Positions 1 through 8,478 of a stretch of DNA of 64,000 nucleotides are shown here, piece after piece. The DNA comes from Bacillus changyiensis (GTDB lineage: Bacteria; Bacillota; Bacilli; Bacillales; Bacillaceae), in contig NZ_JAQFWW010000001.1 in the NCBI RefSeq assembly GCF_027706145.1, forward strand, positions 62,001 to 126,000, read 5' to 3'. The translations under genes and the position numbers were made by a program. The notes under the pieces were generated by a model. It searched no databases. It saw nothing but the letters and a program-made list of their open reading frames with translations, and was not told where the DNA came from. Within the stretch, counting starts at the first letter, position 1, and each line of letters opens with the position of its first letter.

Positions 1-28
1 AATTCCATATTGAACTGGTTACATAAGC

Positions 29-69
29 AAAATGGCTTGCTGAAATCTTCGGTTGCCATTTTCTTTTTG
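29..69 (+). terminator. Rho-independent terminator of an upstream gene
   Basis: The 8-base arms AAAATGGC (29-36) and GCCATTTT (55-62) form a hairpin followed by a T-rich tract. It would end a plus-strand gene lying before the window. Confidence 0.55.
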
Positions 70-75
70 TGTATT

Positions 76-96
76 AAATCGGAATGATTCTGATAA
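76..96 (+). promoter_or_regulatory. Candidate Zur box ahead of znuC
   Basis: TCGGAATGATTCTGA (79-93) is a 7-1-7 inverted repeat with one mismatch between the arms. It resembles the Bacillus Zur operator (roughly TCGTAATNATTACGA). It lies 21 bases before the probable znuC start, and the third gene of the operon is zur itself, so zinc-dependent autoregulation is likely. The site is read from sequence; its use is inferred. Confidence 0.6.
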
Positions 97-114
97 TATT
101 TGAAGGTGAACGGA

Positions 115-891
115 TTGAAACAACCTATTATTGAAATGAAACATATATCTTATTCATATGATCAGCGAAATGTGATAGAAGATATTAATTTAACAGTTGA
201 AGAAGGGGATTTTCTCGGTTTAGTTGGTCCGAATGGTTCGGGAAAAACAACGTTGTTAAAATGCATACTCGGCCTCATTAAACCACAACAAGGTGAACTT
301 CTTTTGTTTGGTGTTCCTGTTAAGAAATTTAAAGAATGGAACAAGATTGGATTTGTCTCACAAAAGGCAAACAGTTTTAATACTGGGTTTCCTGCTTCAG
401 TTTATGAAGTGGTCGCAAGCGGTTTAACAGCAAAGCTTGGTTTGTTTAAACGGATGTCAAAAACGGATAAACAAAAAGTATTGAACGCGATCGAGGCAGT
501 TGGAATTTCCTCTTTAAAAGACAGAAATATAGGTGAACTTTCTGGAGGACAGCAGCAAAGAACGTTTATTGCTAGGGCACTTGTGAGTGAGCCAAAGCTA
601 CTTATTCTGGATGAACCGACAGTCGGTGTTGATCAAAAAACAGTTGAAGGTTTTTATCAGCTTTTAGAAAAATTAAATCGTAAAAAAGGCATCACATTGA
701 TTCTTGTTACCCATGATGTGGGAACGGTTTCTGATAAAGTGACACATGTTGCTTGTTTGAATAAGCATCTTCATTTTCATGGCGATACAGAGGAGTTTGA
801 AACAATGACAGACCAAGATCTTTCACATTTTTACGGGCATGATGTTCAAGCAATTAGCCACAACCACCATGAACATGGAGGTCAACAATAA
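115..891 (+). CDS. znuC: Zinc ABC transporter ATP-binding protein
   Basis: This cytoplasmic ATPase powers high-affinity zinc import through the membrane subunit encoded next. It has the full ABC cassette in 258 residues: Walker A GPNGSGKT (about 38-45), signature LSGGQ (142-146), Walker B LLILDEP ending about 168, and H-loop His near 200. The C-terminus is His-rich, as often seen in zinc and manganese transporters. I chose the TTG at 115 because AAGGTG lies 6 bases upstream; an in-frame TTG at 100 has no such site. Its stop overlaps the znuB start by one base. Linkage to zur and the Zur box supports zinc over manganese as substrate. No substrate-binding lipoprotein gene is present here. Confidence 0.88.
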   Translation: MKQPIIEMKHISYSYDQRNVIEDINLTVEEGDFLGLVGPNGSGKTTLLKCILGLIKPQQGELLLFGVPVKKFKEWNKIGFVSQKANSFNTGFPASVYEVVASGLTAKLGLFKRMSKTDKQKVLNAIEAVGISSLKDRNIGELSGGQQQRTFIARALVSEPKLLILDEPTVGVDQKTVEGFYQLLEKLNRKKGITLILVTHDVGTVSDKVTHVACLNKHLHFHGDTEEFETMTDQDLSHFYGHDVQAISHNHHEHGGQQ

Positions 892-1751
892 TGTTAACAC
901 CTTTTTTTCATTATGAATTTTTACAAAATGCCTTTTTTTCAGGATTATTAATCGGTTTTATTGCACCTTTGCTCGGAGTGTTCATCGTTGTTAGACGGTT
1001 ATCATTGATTGCTGATGCACTGAGCCACGTTTCTTTGGCAGGAATTGCGGCAGGCCTTTACTTAAGTAAACAATTTACCGCTCTGATTGGAATCAGTCCG
1101 ATCTATTTTGGCATGATCTTTTCAGTTACTGGGTCTTTAATGATTGAAAAACTGAGATCTGTTTATAAACATTACCAAGAGCTTGCAATTCCCATCATCA
1201 TGTCTGGTGGTATCGGCATTTCAGTTATTTTCATTTCGCTTGCCGACGGATTTAACACAGATTTGTTTAGTTATTTGTTCGGCAGTGTCAGCGCAGTCTC
1301 CCGTGAGGATTTGTTGGTCATTATTGGGATATCTGCTGCTGTTTTGATTATCGTTTTCTCGTTGTTTAAAGAGTTATTTTTGCTTTCATTTGATGAAGAA
1401 CATGCGAAAGCATCCGGTATTTCTGCCAAGTGGATTCATTTTATTTTTATTTTAATTGTTGCGCTAGTCATTGCTGCATCAATGAGAATTGTTGGGACAT
1501 TACTTGTTTCTGCATTGATGACACTACCTGTTGCTGCAAGTATGCGGATTGCCAAAGGATTTAAGCAAGCGATTTTCTATTCTGTTTTGTTTGGGGAATT
1601 GTCTGTTGTCATCGGATTGGTACTTGCATATCATCTAGATCTCGCTCCAGGTGGGACGATCGTGATGCTCTCGATTTTCATTCTCATATTGTGTATCAGT
1701 TTTAACAAAATCAAAAGGAGGATTCCCCATGAACGTACAGGAAGCGCTTGA
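891..1751 (+). CDS. znuB: Zinc ABC transporter permease
   Basis: This 286-residue integral membrane protein of the ZnuB/MntB (ABC-3) family forms the transport channel for the ATPase encoded upstream. Hydrophobic segments run through nearly the whole length, and the conserved region around [17 protein letters not shown] near residue 45 is typical of the family. The start ATG shares one base with the znuC stop, and the last 23 bases overlap the zur start, so the three genes are translationally linked. The partner solute-binding protein must be encoded elsewhere. Confidence 0.88.
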   Translation: MLTPFFHYEFLQNAFFSGLLIGFIAPLLGVFIVVRRLSLIADALSHVSLAGIAAGLYLSKQFTALIGISPIYFGMIFSVTGSLMIEKLRSVYKHYQELAIPIIMSGGIGISVIFISLADGFNTDLFSYLFGSVSAVSREDLLVIIGISAAVLIIVFSLFKELFLLSFDEEHAKASGISAKWIHFIFILIVALVIAASMRIVGTLLVSALMTLPVAASMRIAKGFKQAIFYSVLFGELSVVIGLVLAYHLDLAPGGTIVMLSIFILILCISFNKIKRRIPHERTGSA

Positions 1752-2157
1752 TTTGTTAAAAGAAAAAGGCTATAAGTATACAAGTAAGCGAGAGGATATG
1801 CTTCAGCTTTTTAGAGATTCTGATAAGTATTTAACAGCGAAAGATGTATTATCCGCGCTAAATGATCATTACCCGGGATTAAGTTTTGATACGATATACA
1901 GAAATCTGTCTTTATTTGAGGAACTCGGTATTCTGGAAACGACTGAGCTTTCTGGTGAAAAGCTGTTTCGTTTTAAATGTTCTTCCATACATCACCACCA
2001 TCATTTTATCTGTATGGTTTGTGGAAAAACGAAAGAAATTGAATCATGCCCTATGGAAAAATTAAATGCTGATCTTGATGGTTATCAGATCAGCGGACAT
2101 AAATTTGAAATTTACGGAACATGTCCACTATGTGAAGAAAAAAGCATAAATGCATAA
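1729..2157 (+). CDS. zur: Zinc uptake repressor, Fur family
   Basis: This 142-residue Fur-family repressor binds DNA when loaded with zinc and shuts off zinc uptake genes. The N-terminal winged helix includes SFDTIYRNL, the usual recognition-helix signature. The C-terminal dimerisation domain has a His cluster and two Cys pairs (CMVC and CPLC) that form the structural zinc site. AAAGGAGG precedes the ATG at good spacing inside the end of znuB. In B. subtilis the equivalent gene (yqfV) is also next to yqfW. Placement with znuCB and a Zur-like box upstream distinguishes it from Fur and PerR. Confidence 0.9.
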   Translation: MNVQEALDLLKEKGYKYTSKREDMLQLFRDSDKYLTAKDVLSALNDHYPGLSFDTIYRNLSLFEELGILETTELSGEKLFRFKCSSIHHHHHFICMVCGKTKEIESCPMEKLNADLDGYQISGHKFEIYGTCPLCEEKSINA

Positions 2158-2184
2158 AAAAACCGGTATACGCCGGTTTTTTTT
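2155..2184. terminator. Bidirectional terminator between zur and yqfW
   Basis: AACCGG (2161-2166) and CCGGTT (2173-2178) form a hairpin flanked by an A-run and a T-run. It serves the converging zur and yqfW transcripts. Confidence 0.8.
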
Positions 2185-2758
2185 ACACTGCTTTTAAGTC
2201 TTTTTCATGTTTTCTGAGCCATGCTGCTGCTTCAAGCCAACTATTGACTCTAATAATGTTTGAATCGGTCGGGAGCTGGTTATATGGTGTATTGAACAGT
2301 ATAACCGGAATATTTGCTTCCTTGGCAATCATGGTAGCATTCCCATGATGGTCTTCAAAAAAAACATCGACTTTGTGTTTAGATACAGCTTCTAGCTTAT
2401 CATGACCACCAACAAGTTCAATATGATCGTAATGGATTTTATTTTTGTGAAACCAGGCATGTGTTGTATCTTTTAAGTAAAGTCTTCTTGCAGTAATATA
2501 AAAAAGTTTGTGATGGTTCTTCAATTCGTCAATTGTTTGTTTAGCATATTGGGCCACCATTGCTTCTTTATAGATGTGAGGTTCATTCTCGTCCATCCAT
2601 TTCCAAAAAGCTTGCTCAGATATATTCAATAGCTTTGTCAAATCATAGTCCGTTATGTCTTCAAATGTAATCGAGAGGTTGAATGCCTCGTTTAAGTAAG
2701 GGACTAACGTATCTTGTGCTGTAATCGTACCATCAATATCAATTCCTAAGTGTAACAT
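2183..2758 (-). CDS. yqfW: HAD-family 5'-nucleotidase-like protein YqfW
   Basis: This is a putative phosphatase of the 5'(3')-deoxyribonucleotidase-like HAD group, 191 residues. Motif I is GIDIDGTI near the N-terminus (nucleophile Asp and acid/base Asp). ITAR in the middle fits motif II, and FFEDHHGNA near residue 135 fits the acidic motif IV. The ATG at 2758 is preferred because AGGAG lies 7 bases upstream; a GTG at 2764 is too close to it. The true substrate is unknown. Confidence 0.75.
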   Translation of the reverse strand: MLHLGIDIDGTITAQDTLVPYLNEAFNLSITFEDITDYDLTKLLNISEQAFWKWMDENEPHIYKEAMVAQYAKQTIDELKNHHKLFYITARRLYLKDTTHAWFHKNKIHYDHIELVGGHDKLEAVSKHKVDVFFEDHHGNATMIAKEANIPVILFNTPYNQLPTDSNIIRVNSWLEAAAWLRKHEKDLKAV

Positions 2759-2898
2759 GTCCACACTCCTTATTTTCCATTCCTATAGTGTATCATAAAC
2801 TTTTAACAATGCGAGTAAAGTTTAGCAAACATGAATTAGTTCTAAAATGTTTACACTATAAATGCTCCTTTATGATGGACTCAAAGGGGGGACCACGA

Positions 2899-3270
2899 AT
2901 GGAAAGAGAGCAAAACCAAGATCGTCATCGCAGCGGTTATAATGCCGATATAGTTGACGCAACTTTAAATGATGATAATTATTTAGAGGAAACAGCTGCA
3001 GAAGTTGCTCCGCGATATGGTACGGATAACGACCGTAATGGCGGAACTGCAGAAAATGAGACAGGTGCTACTGGTGGTCGGGTGACCGGATATATTGCGC
3101 TGGCACTGTCAATTATTTCATTGTTTATGCTTCCTGTATTATTGGGAATTGCAGGGATTATCGTTGGTTTCATAGCCAGAAGACAAGGAGCAACTGGCAT
3201 AGGAGCCTGGGCGATGGGTATCGGTGTTGTTTCTGTAGTGCTTGGCATATTTTTGGCACCGTTTTTCTAA
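2899..3270 (+). CDS. yqfX: DUF4190-type membrane protein YqfX
   Basis: This 123-residue protein has a charged, Asn/Asp-rich N-terminal half followed by two close hydrophobic segments (about 65-90 and 98-122). That arrangement is typical of DUF4190 proteins. I recognise the opening MEREQNQDR as that of B. subtilis YqfX. The ATG at 2899 follows AAGGGGGG at 7 bases. The reading frame is open further upstream but has no ribosome site there. Function is unknown; membrane location is inferred. Confidence 0.75.
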   Translation: MEREQNQDRHRSGYNADIVDATLNDDNYLEETAAEVAPRYGTDNDRNGGTAENETGATGGRVTGYIALALSIISLFMLPVLLGIAGIIVGFIARRQGATGIGAWAMGIGVVSVVLGIFLAPFF

Positions 3271-3312
3271 AGCAAAAAAGCTTGACGGATTTCCGTCAAG
3301 CTTTTGCTTTTT
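3270..3312. terminator. Bidirectional terminator yqfX/ispG
   Basis: A long hairpin with arms AAGCTTGACGG and CCGTCAAGCTT (loop ATTT) is flanked by A and T runs. Its right arm contains the ispG stop codon, so the two converging genes share one terminator with no spare sequence. Confidence 0.8.
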
Positions 3313-4402
3313 CAGCAGCTTGCTTGGCATAATGTTCTTCTGCCAGTTTATCGATTTCTTTTTTTAGTTCTTCAACCATAGTTTCCTCAGGTACTTTTCG
3401 AACGATTTCTCCTTTGCGGAAAAGAAGGCCTTCTCCACGTGCGCCAGCAATACCAATATCCGCTTCACGAGCTTCACCTGGGCCATTGACTGCACAGCCG
3501 AGAACAGCTACTTTGATCGGTGCTTTAATTTTTGAAATATATTCCTCGACTTCATTGGCAATCTTAATCAAATCGATTTCGATCCGCCCGCAAGTCGGAC
3601 AAGAGATCAATGTTGCTGCATTAGCAGCGAGTCCAAATGATTTTAACAATTCCCTTGCCACTTTTACTTCTTCAACAGGATCTGCACTTAATGAAATACG
3701 AAGCGTGTTGCCAATACCTTTGCTTAAAATTGCACCAAGTCCAGCGGCACTTTTCACCGTTCCTGCAAACAATGTTCCGCTTTCAGTAATTCCTAAATGA
3801 AGTGGATAATCAAAGGCTTTTGCTGCTTTTTCATATGCTTCGATTGCTAGGTTAACATCCGATGCTTTCATGCTCACAATAATATTGTGGAAATCCAGTT
3901 CTTCAAGAATTTGAATATGATGTAACGCGCTTTCAACCATACCGTCTGCTGTCGGATAGCCATACTTTTCTAAAATTCGTTTTTCAAGAGAACCTGCATT
4001 GACTCCGATACGAATCGGAATGCCTTTTTCTTTTGCTGCATTAACGACAGCTTCGACTTTTTCACGGCGGCCAATATTCCCTGGGTTGATCCGAATTTTA
4101 TCAGCTCCACCTTCGATTGCTTTTAATGCTAATTTATAGTCAAAATGAATATCAACGACAAGGGGGATGGAGATCCGTTTTTTGATCTCTGGAATAGCCT
4201 CTGCTGCTCTCTGATCAGGACAGGCTACACGTACGATTTGACAGCCCGCTTCAGCTAGCCTGTTAATCTCGGCAACGGTTGCTTCAACATCATGTGTTTT
4301 CGTTGTTGTCATACTTTGAATGACGACTTCATTATTACCGCCTATTGTTAAAGGTCCCACTTTAACGGGACGTGTTTTTGTACGATGTGTGATTTCACTC
4401 AC
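3296..4402 (-). CDS. ispG: 4-hydroxy-3-methylbut-2-enyl diphosphate synthase
   Basis: IspG (GcpE) carries out the penultimate step of the MEP isoprenoid pathway. It reductively converts methylerythritol cyclodiphosphate to HMBPP with a 4Fe-4S cluster. The 368-residue protein has the TIM-barrel N-terminal part and the C-terminal cluster ligands in CPTCGR (near 265) and in [10 protein letters not shown] (near 300), the latter also holding the cluster-binding Glu. The GTG at 4402 has AAGGAGAG about 8 bases upstream. The gene is monocistronic and called yqfY in B. subtilis. Confidence 0.95.
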   Translation of the reverse strand: MSEITHRTKTRPVKVGPLTIGGNNEVVIQSMTTTKTHDVEATVAEINRLAEAGCQIVRVACPDQRAAEAIPEIKKRISIPLVVDIHFDYKLALKAIEGGADKIRINPGNIGRREKVEAVVNAAKEKGIPIRIGVNAGSLEKRILEKYGYPTADGMVESALHHIQILEELDFHNIIVSMKASDVNLAIEAYEKAAKAFDYPLHLGITESGTLFAGTVKSAAGLGAILSKGIGNTLRISLSADPVEEVKVARELLKSFGLAANAATLISCPTCGRIEIDLIKIANEVEEYISKIKAPIKVAVLGCAVNGPGEAREADIGIAGARGEGLLFRKGEIVRKVPEETMVEELKKEIDKLAEEHYAKQAAEKAKA

Positions 4403-4499
4403 TCTAATTCTCTCCTTAAAATTTATGATAAAATCCGCGGATATCGCCGTTTTTATAACAAGTCTTATTGTAACAGTATGTTGATTGAGCTGACAAGAA

Positions 4500-4817
4500 T
4501 TAACGCTTTTTCTCAGGGTAAACCGGGAATTTATAGGTAACTCCCGCTCGAATATGCCCTGCCTTTACATTTGGATTTAATCTTTCAAAATCATTGATCA
4601 TTCGCCTGGCAGTGATATCTTGTTCTCCAGTTATTGAGATCACAGTCTCACCAGGTTGAACAGTGACGGTCTTATATTCAATCATGTCAGTAGCGATCGT
4701 TTCTTTCGTCCTAGCAGAAACAGGGATTGCCTGTTCTGGGAGGGTACCAGTTTTTAAATCATAATATATAATGAACAGAGTCAGTAAAATAGACAGGAAC
4801 ATCACTAACCGCTTCAT
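4500..4817 (-). CDS. yqfZ: LysM-domain protein YqfZ
   Basis: This small protein (105 residues) has an N-terminal membrane segment or signal (residues 4-22) and a C-terminal LysM-like module starting about residue 52 ([10 protein letters not shown]). It contains an [10 protein letters not shown] stretch and a closing proline-containing region. LysM modules bind peptidoglycan, so it probably sits at the cell surface or in the forespore-engulfing space. A sigma-E-like promoter lies just upstream, suggesting mother-cell expression. The exact role is unknown. Confidence 0.75.
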   Translation of the reverse strand: MKRLVMFLSILLTLFIIYYDLKTGTLPEQAIPVSARTKETIATDMIEYKTVTVQPGETVISITGEQDITARRMINDFERLNPNVKAGHIRAGVTYKFPVYPEKKR

Positions 4818-4850
4818 TTAACTTGTCCCCACTTCATTCATTTTTTTACT

Positions 4851-4879
4851 ATTTTATGCTTGTCCATTGTCTGACATGA
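4851..4879 (-). promoter_or_regulatory. Candidate sigma-E promoter of yqfZ
   Basis: Read on the minus strand, TCATGTC (4879-4873), a 14-base spacer and CATAAAAT (4858-4851) fit the sigma-E pattern (KMATATT, 14-15 bases, CATACAMT) at 5 of 7 and 7 of 8 positions. It lies about 35 bases before the yqfZ start. Confidence 0.5.
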
Positions 4880-4893
4880 CAATAAAATGCTGA

Positions 4894-5652
4894 TTATCCT
4901 TGTTTTTTATGGTGTGGGACTTCTTTAATAGCCAGAAACAACATCACAATAATAACAAGCCAATACAGTAAAAACCCTTTAAAGACAACCACTTGGAGAG
5001 TGTCCATCATAAAAAAGAAGACAGTTGCGAGGGTAATGGAATAAGCAGACATTACCCATAAATTCTTGTAGCTGAGATTTTTTTTCAGTCTGTAACGTAT
5101 AAATAAACCGATTAGTGCAAGACATGTAACAGCAATAAATTTCCCAGCGGTAGAAGCTAAGAGAATAAAAATAGATAATACAGGAAAAATGATTGTCTTC
5201 ATTTGATCAATAAGAGATAATATGTCTTGTTGTGTGATTTCTTCATTAAATTCTGTATAAGGTACTTCTATGTCCTGTCCATTGATGACGATGACAAGTT
5301 TTTCTTTCAAAAAGCCGACTGCATTTTGTTTGTCTTTTATCTGTTTCATTTTAAAAGAGTTTTCAGGATCTAAGACAACCGCATATCCATTTGTTTGCGA
5401 TTCAATTGCTTTTTTTGTATCTGTATGTAATGAACCGTCTGTAATTGAAAAGTCAGGTAAATCTTTAAGATCCGAGTGAAGGCCGTCTATTGCCTCTGTG
5501 AAATGATTGTTAGTATGGTACACATTTGGTAAAGCAGCGATCATACTGAGTAAGAAAACATATAAAATGGTTTTGCCTATTCCTTGAAAACGTGCTTTTG
5601 CTATTGCCTGAGGAGAATACGTGCTTTTTAATGATAGCCTCAACATATTCAT
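4894..5652 (-). CDS. yqgB: DUF1189-family membrane protein YqgB
   Basis: This is a 252-residue integral membrane protein with one N-terminal hydrophobic segment (about 27-43), an extracytoplasmic-type central region, and three or four C-terminal segments. The layout and the opening LRLSLKSTYSP match the DUF1189 family (B. subtilis YqgB). AGGAAG lies 9 bases before the ATG. Function is not known. In B. subtilis yqgA, a cell-wall-associated protein, lies between yqfZ and yqgB. Only 76 bases remain here, so yqgA is absent from this locus. Confidence 0.75.
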   Translation of the reverse strand: MNMLRLSLKSTYSPQAIAKARFQGIGKTILYVFLLSMIAALPNVYHTNNHFTEAIDGLHSDLKDLPDFSITDGSLHTDTKKAIESQTNGYAVVLDPENSFKMKQIKDKQNAVGFLKEKLVIVINGQDIEVPYTEFNEEITQQDILSLIDQMKTIIFPVLSIFILLASTAGKFIAVTCLALIGLFIRYRLKKNLSYKNLWVMSAYSITLATVFFFMMDTLQVVVFKGFLLYWLVIIVMLFLAIKEVPHHKKQG

Positions 5653-5760
5653 TCATATTCACTTCCTATCATAATCTAAGGTATTTGCATTATTGTATCG
5701 CTAGGTAAGAAGGAATTCAAGGGAACTTATTAGACAATAGAAGAGATTGGAGGGAGGATA

Positions 5761-6243
5761 TTGGATATCTTATATTGGTTGTTGATTTCTGCAATGTTTA
5801 TCATTGCATTTATCGGTTTAGTCTATCCAATTATTCCAAGTGTTGTTTTCATCATCGCCGGGTTTATTATGTACGGATTTTTATTTTCATTTGCACCGTT
5901 TACATACCTATTTTGGATTGTCGAGGGGATATTTATTGTTGCTTTACTAGTCGCAGATTACCTTGCTAATCTTTTTGGAGTTAAACGCTTCGGTGGAAGC
6001 CGGGCTGCTATATGGGGAAGTACAATCGGTCTTCTTGTTGGACCTTTTATCATCCCTATAGCCGGCATTATTGTCGGACCTTTTATCGGTGCAATGTTGG
6101 GAGAACTGCTCATTCATAAAAAGGATATAAAAACTGCAATGAAAATAGGTACGGGTTCATTGCTCGGATTTATTTCAAGTGTATTGGCGAAAAGTGTGAT
6201 TCAGGTGATGATGATCGGGTATTTTTTATTTGCGGTCTTATAA
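5761..6243 (+). CDS. yqgC: DUF456 membrane protein YqgC
   Basis: This 160-residue, very hydrophobic protein has about four or five membrane segments with Gly/Pro-rich connectors ([19 protein letters not shown]), characteristic of the DUF456 family. It starts with TTG at 5761 after the purine-rich GGAGGGAGG; no ATG precedes the first membrane segment. It lies directly before sodA, as in B. subtilis, but has its own transcription unit. Function is unknown. Confidence 0.75.
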   Translation: MDILYWLLISAMFIIAFIGLVYPIIPSVVFIIAGFIMYGFLFSFAPFTYLFWIVEGIFIVALLVADYLANLFGVKRFGGSRAAIWGSTIGLLVGPFIIPIAGIIVGPFIGAMLGELLIHKKDIKTAMKIGTGSLLGFISSVLAKSVIQVMMIGYFLFAVL

Positions 6244-6281
6244 ATGTTTAAAAAGAGGCACAAACGGATAATGTGTAATTA

Positions 6282-6331
6282 TCAATTGAAATACACAATA
6301 AATGTGATCGTTTTGTGAGCATTTCAATTGA
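6282..6331. repeat. Interrupted inverted repeat upstream of sodA
   Basis: TCAATTGAAAT (6282-6292) and ATTTCAATTGA (6321-6331) are exact inverted copies. CACAA/TTGTG (6294-6298 and 6313-6317) extend the stem inward. A T-rich stretch follows at 6339-6348. It may end yqgC transcription or act as an operator near the sodA promoter; the sequence does not decide. Confidence 0.45.
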
Positions 6332-6402
6332 AAGAGGCTTTTTCTTTTGATACATTGAAAATGAAAGCTGGTAAGTACATATAAAATAAGGAGGAATTAA
6401 TG

Positions 6403-7011
6403 ATGGCTTACAAACTTCCAGAATTACCTTATGCTTATGATGCGTTAGAACCGCACATCGACAAAGAAACAATGAACATTCACCATACGAAACACCATAA
6501 CACATATGTAACAAAATTAAACGATGCGGTGGCAGGAATTCAAGAGCTAGAAAACAAATCAGTTGAAAAACTTGTTGCTAATCTTGATGCTGTTCCAGAA
6601 AACATTCGCACTGCTGTCCGTAACAATGGTGGAGGACATGCTAACCACTCACTTTTCTGGAAACTGCTCTCTCCAAATGGAGGTGGAGCTCCATCAGGTG
6701 AATTGAAAGAAGCGATCACAAATAAATTTGGCAGCTTTGATCAATTCAAAGAAGAGTTTGCAAATGCAGCAGCAGGCCGCTTTGGATCCGGATGGGCATG
6801 GCTTGTTGTCAACAATGGTGAGCTTGAAATCACAAGTACACCAAACCAAGATTCTCCGCTTTCCGAAGGCAAAACTCCGATCCTAGGTCTAGATGTATGG
6901 GAGCATGCTTATTACTTGAATTATCAAAATCGCCGTCCAGATTATATTAAAGCATTCTGGAATGTCGTGAATTGGGATGAAGTTGCCCGGATTTATAACG
7001 AAGCAAAATAA
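6403..7011 (+). CDS. sodA: Manganese superoxide dismutase
   Basis: SodA converts superoxide to oxygen and hydrogen peroxide in the cytoplasm. It is 202 residues, the standard length. The metal ligands are all visible: His27, His82, Asp164 and His168, with the signature DVWEHAYY. The residue pattern [11 protein letters not shown] favours manganese. Two ATGs are adjacent. The second (6403) is chosen because the AAGGAGG site at 6388-6394 is 8 bases away and it gives the family N-terminus [17 protein letters not shown]. Transcription is monocistronic, with a strong hairpin downstream. Confidence 0.96.
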   Translation: MAYKLPELPYAYDALEPHIDKETMNIHHTKHHNTYVTKLNDAVAGIQELENKSVEKLVANLDAVPENIRTAVRNNGGGHANHSLFWKLLSPNGGGAPSGELKEAITNKFGSFDQFKEEFANAAAGRFGSGWAWLVVNNGELEITSTPNQDSPLSEGKTPILGLDVWEHAYYLNYQNRRPDYIKAFWNVVNWDEVARIYNEAK

Positions 7012-7026
7012 ATAAGGTTTATGAAG

Positions 7027-7072
7027 ACAAGCAAGGTCCGTTTTGAGTGGGCCTTGCTTGTTTTCTTTTTTC
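7027..7072 (+). terminator. sodA terminator
   Basis: ACAAGCAAGGTCC (7027-7039) pairs with GGGCCTTGCTTGT (7049-7061, one G-T pair) and is followed by a T-rich run. Confidence 0.85.
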
Positions 7073-7132
7073 AAGTACATAACTGACTTTTGATTAGACA
7101 AACTAAAGAGTATCAGTAAAGGGGAGTCAGTT

Positions 7133-8419
7133 ATGAGCAAAATCAAAAACATAATAGGCGATGTTGAGGTAAACAGGGACTTGTTGCTTCTACTGACTGT
7201 TGGCGGCCTTTATTCACTGAGCATTGCTCTTTCCAATACGTTTGTGAATGTATATTTATGGAAACAATCAGGGCGATTTATTGATTTGGCAATTTACAAT
7301 CTGTCAATTGTTGTGATGCAACCTTTAACCTTTATGATTGCTGGGAGGCTAGCAAAAAAAATCGATCGGGTATTTATTTTAAGATTTGGTGTCTCATTTT
7401 TGGCCATCTTTTATTTAACGGTTCTTTTGGTAGGGGAAAACGCTGGATCACAATTGGTACTGCTCGGTAGTGTTCTTGGAGTGGGCTATGGTTTTTATTG
7501 GCTTGCTTTTAATGTATTGACATTTGAAATCACAGAACCGGAGACAAGGGATTTTTTTAATGGTTTTCTTGGTGTGTTAACCTCAGGCGCTGGAATGATC
7601 GGACCAATTGTTGCCGGTTATGTCATTTCAAGGCTCACCGACAATACAGGCTATACACTGATCTTTAGTTTTTCTTTAGGATTGTTTACTATCGCCGTCA
7701 TTACAAGCTTTTTTCTTAAACGTAGAGAAGCTCGAGGTCAGTATATTTTAAAAAAAATTTGGAAGGAACGACATTCAGATGAAAACTGGAAAAATGTCAC
7801 CAATGCTCATTTTTTTCAAGGGCTAAGAGAGGGTATTTTTGTTTTCTTAATTAATGTTTTTGTGTTTATCACAACAAAAAGTGAGCTTGCGTTAGGAAAA
7901 TTCGGGCTTGTTAATTCGGCAGTATCTTTTTTTGCTTATTATTTTGCCACAAGGTTTATCAAAAAAGGAGCACGTAAAAAAGCAATTTTGCTGGGAGGGC
8001 TCGTCTTATTCGGCTCCCTGTTTCTCATTTTGTTTCATATGACATATGTGACCTTACTTTTTTACGCTGTAGCGATTGCGATCGGCTATCCGATGCTACT
8101 TGTTCCGTACTCATCATTGACCTATGATGTAATTGGAAAAGCGAGATATGCCAGAAAAGCACGAATTGAATATATTGTTGTGAGAGAAGTTTATTTAAAT
8201 AGCGGTCGTATTGTTTCTATTTTAGTGTTTCTGCTCCTTGTACTTCTGTTTAAAGAAGATTTGGGTATTCCAATTTCATTAGTTTTACTAGGGGCTGGTC
8301 ACACGCTCATTTATTATTTCATTAAAGATGTAAGCTTGACAGAGCCTGCTCAGGAAACAGTCGGACAAGATACCCGCAAACAGACAGCAGAGCCAAATTA
8401 TTTAGAAGGGAAACGATAA
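7133..8419 (+). CDS. yqgE: MFS transporter YqgE
   Basis: This 428-residue membrane protein has about twelve hydrophobic segments and a charged central loop (residues 195-225), the layout of a major facilitator superfamily carrier. It matches B. subtilis YqgE in length and in position between sodA and pbpA. The substrate is unknown. The C-terminal tail is hydrophilic. AAGGGGAG precedes the ATG. A terminator-like hairpin separates it from pbpA. Confidence 0.78.
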   Translation: MSKIKNIIGDVEVNRDLLLLLTVGGLYSLSIALSNTFVNVYLWKQSGRFIDLAIYNLSIVVMQPLTFMIAGRLAKKIDRVFILRFGVSFLAIFYLTVLLVGENAGSQLVLLGSVLGVGYGFYWLAFNVLTFEITEPETRDFFNGFLGVLTSGAGMIGPIVAGYVISRLTDNTGYTLIFSFSLGLFTIAVITSFFLKRREARGQYILKKIWKERHSDENWKNVTNAHFFQGLREGIFVFLINVFVFITTKSELALGKFGLVNSAVSFFAYYFATRFIKKGARKKAILLGGLVLFGSLFLILFHMTYVTLLFYAVAIAIGYPMLLVPYSSLTYDVIGKARYARKARIEYIVVREVYLNSGRIVSILVFLLLVLLFKEDLGIPISLVLLGAGHTLIYYFIKDVSLTEPAQETVGQDTRKQTAEPNYLEGKR

Positions 8420-8426
8420 TCGATTT

Positions 8427-8455
8427 GGCACCTTTTCATAAGGTGTCTTTTCTTT
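8427..8455 (+). terminator. Hairpin between yqgE and pbpA
   Basis: GGCACCTT (8427-8434) and AAGGTGTC (8440-8447, one G-T pair) are followed by TTTTCTTT. It lies only 24 bases before pbpA, so it may reduce rather than abolish read-through. Confidence 0.7.
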
Positions 8456-8478
8456 AGGTTAAGAATAGGTGATGATAA

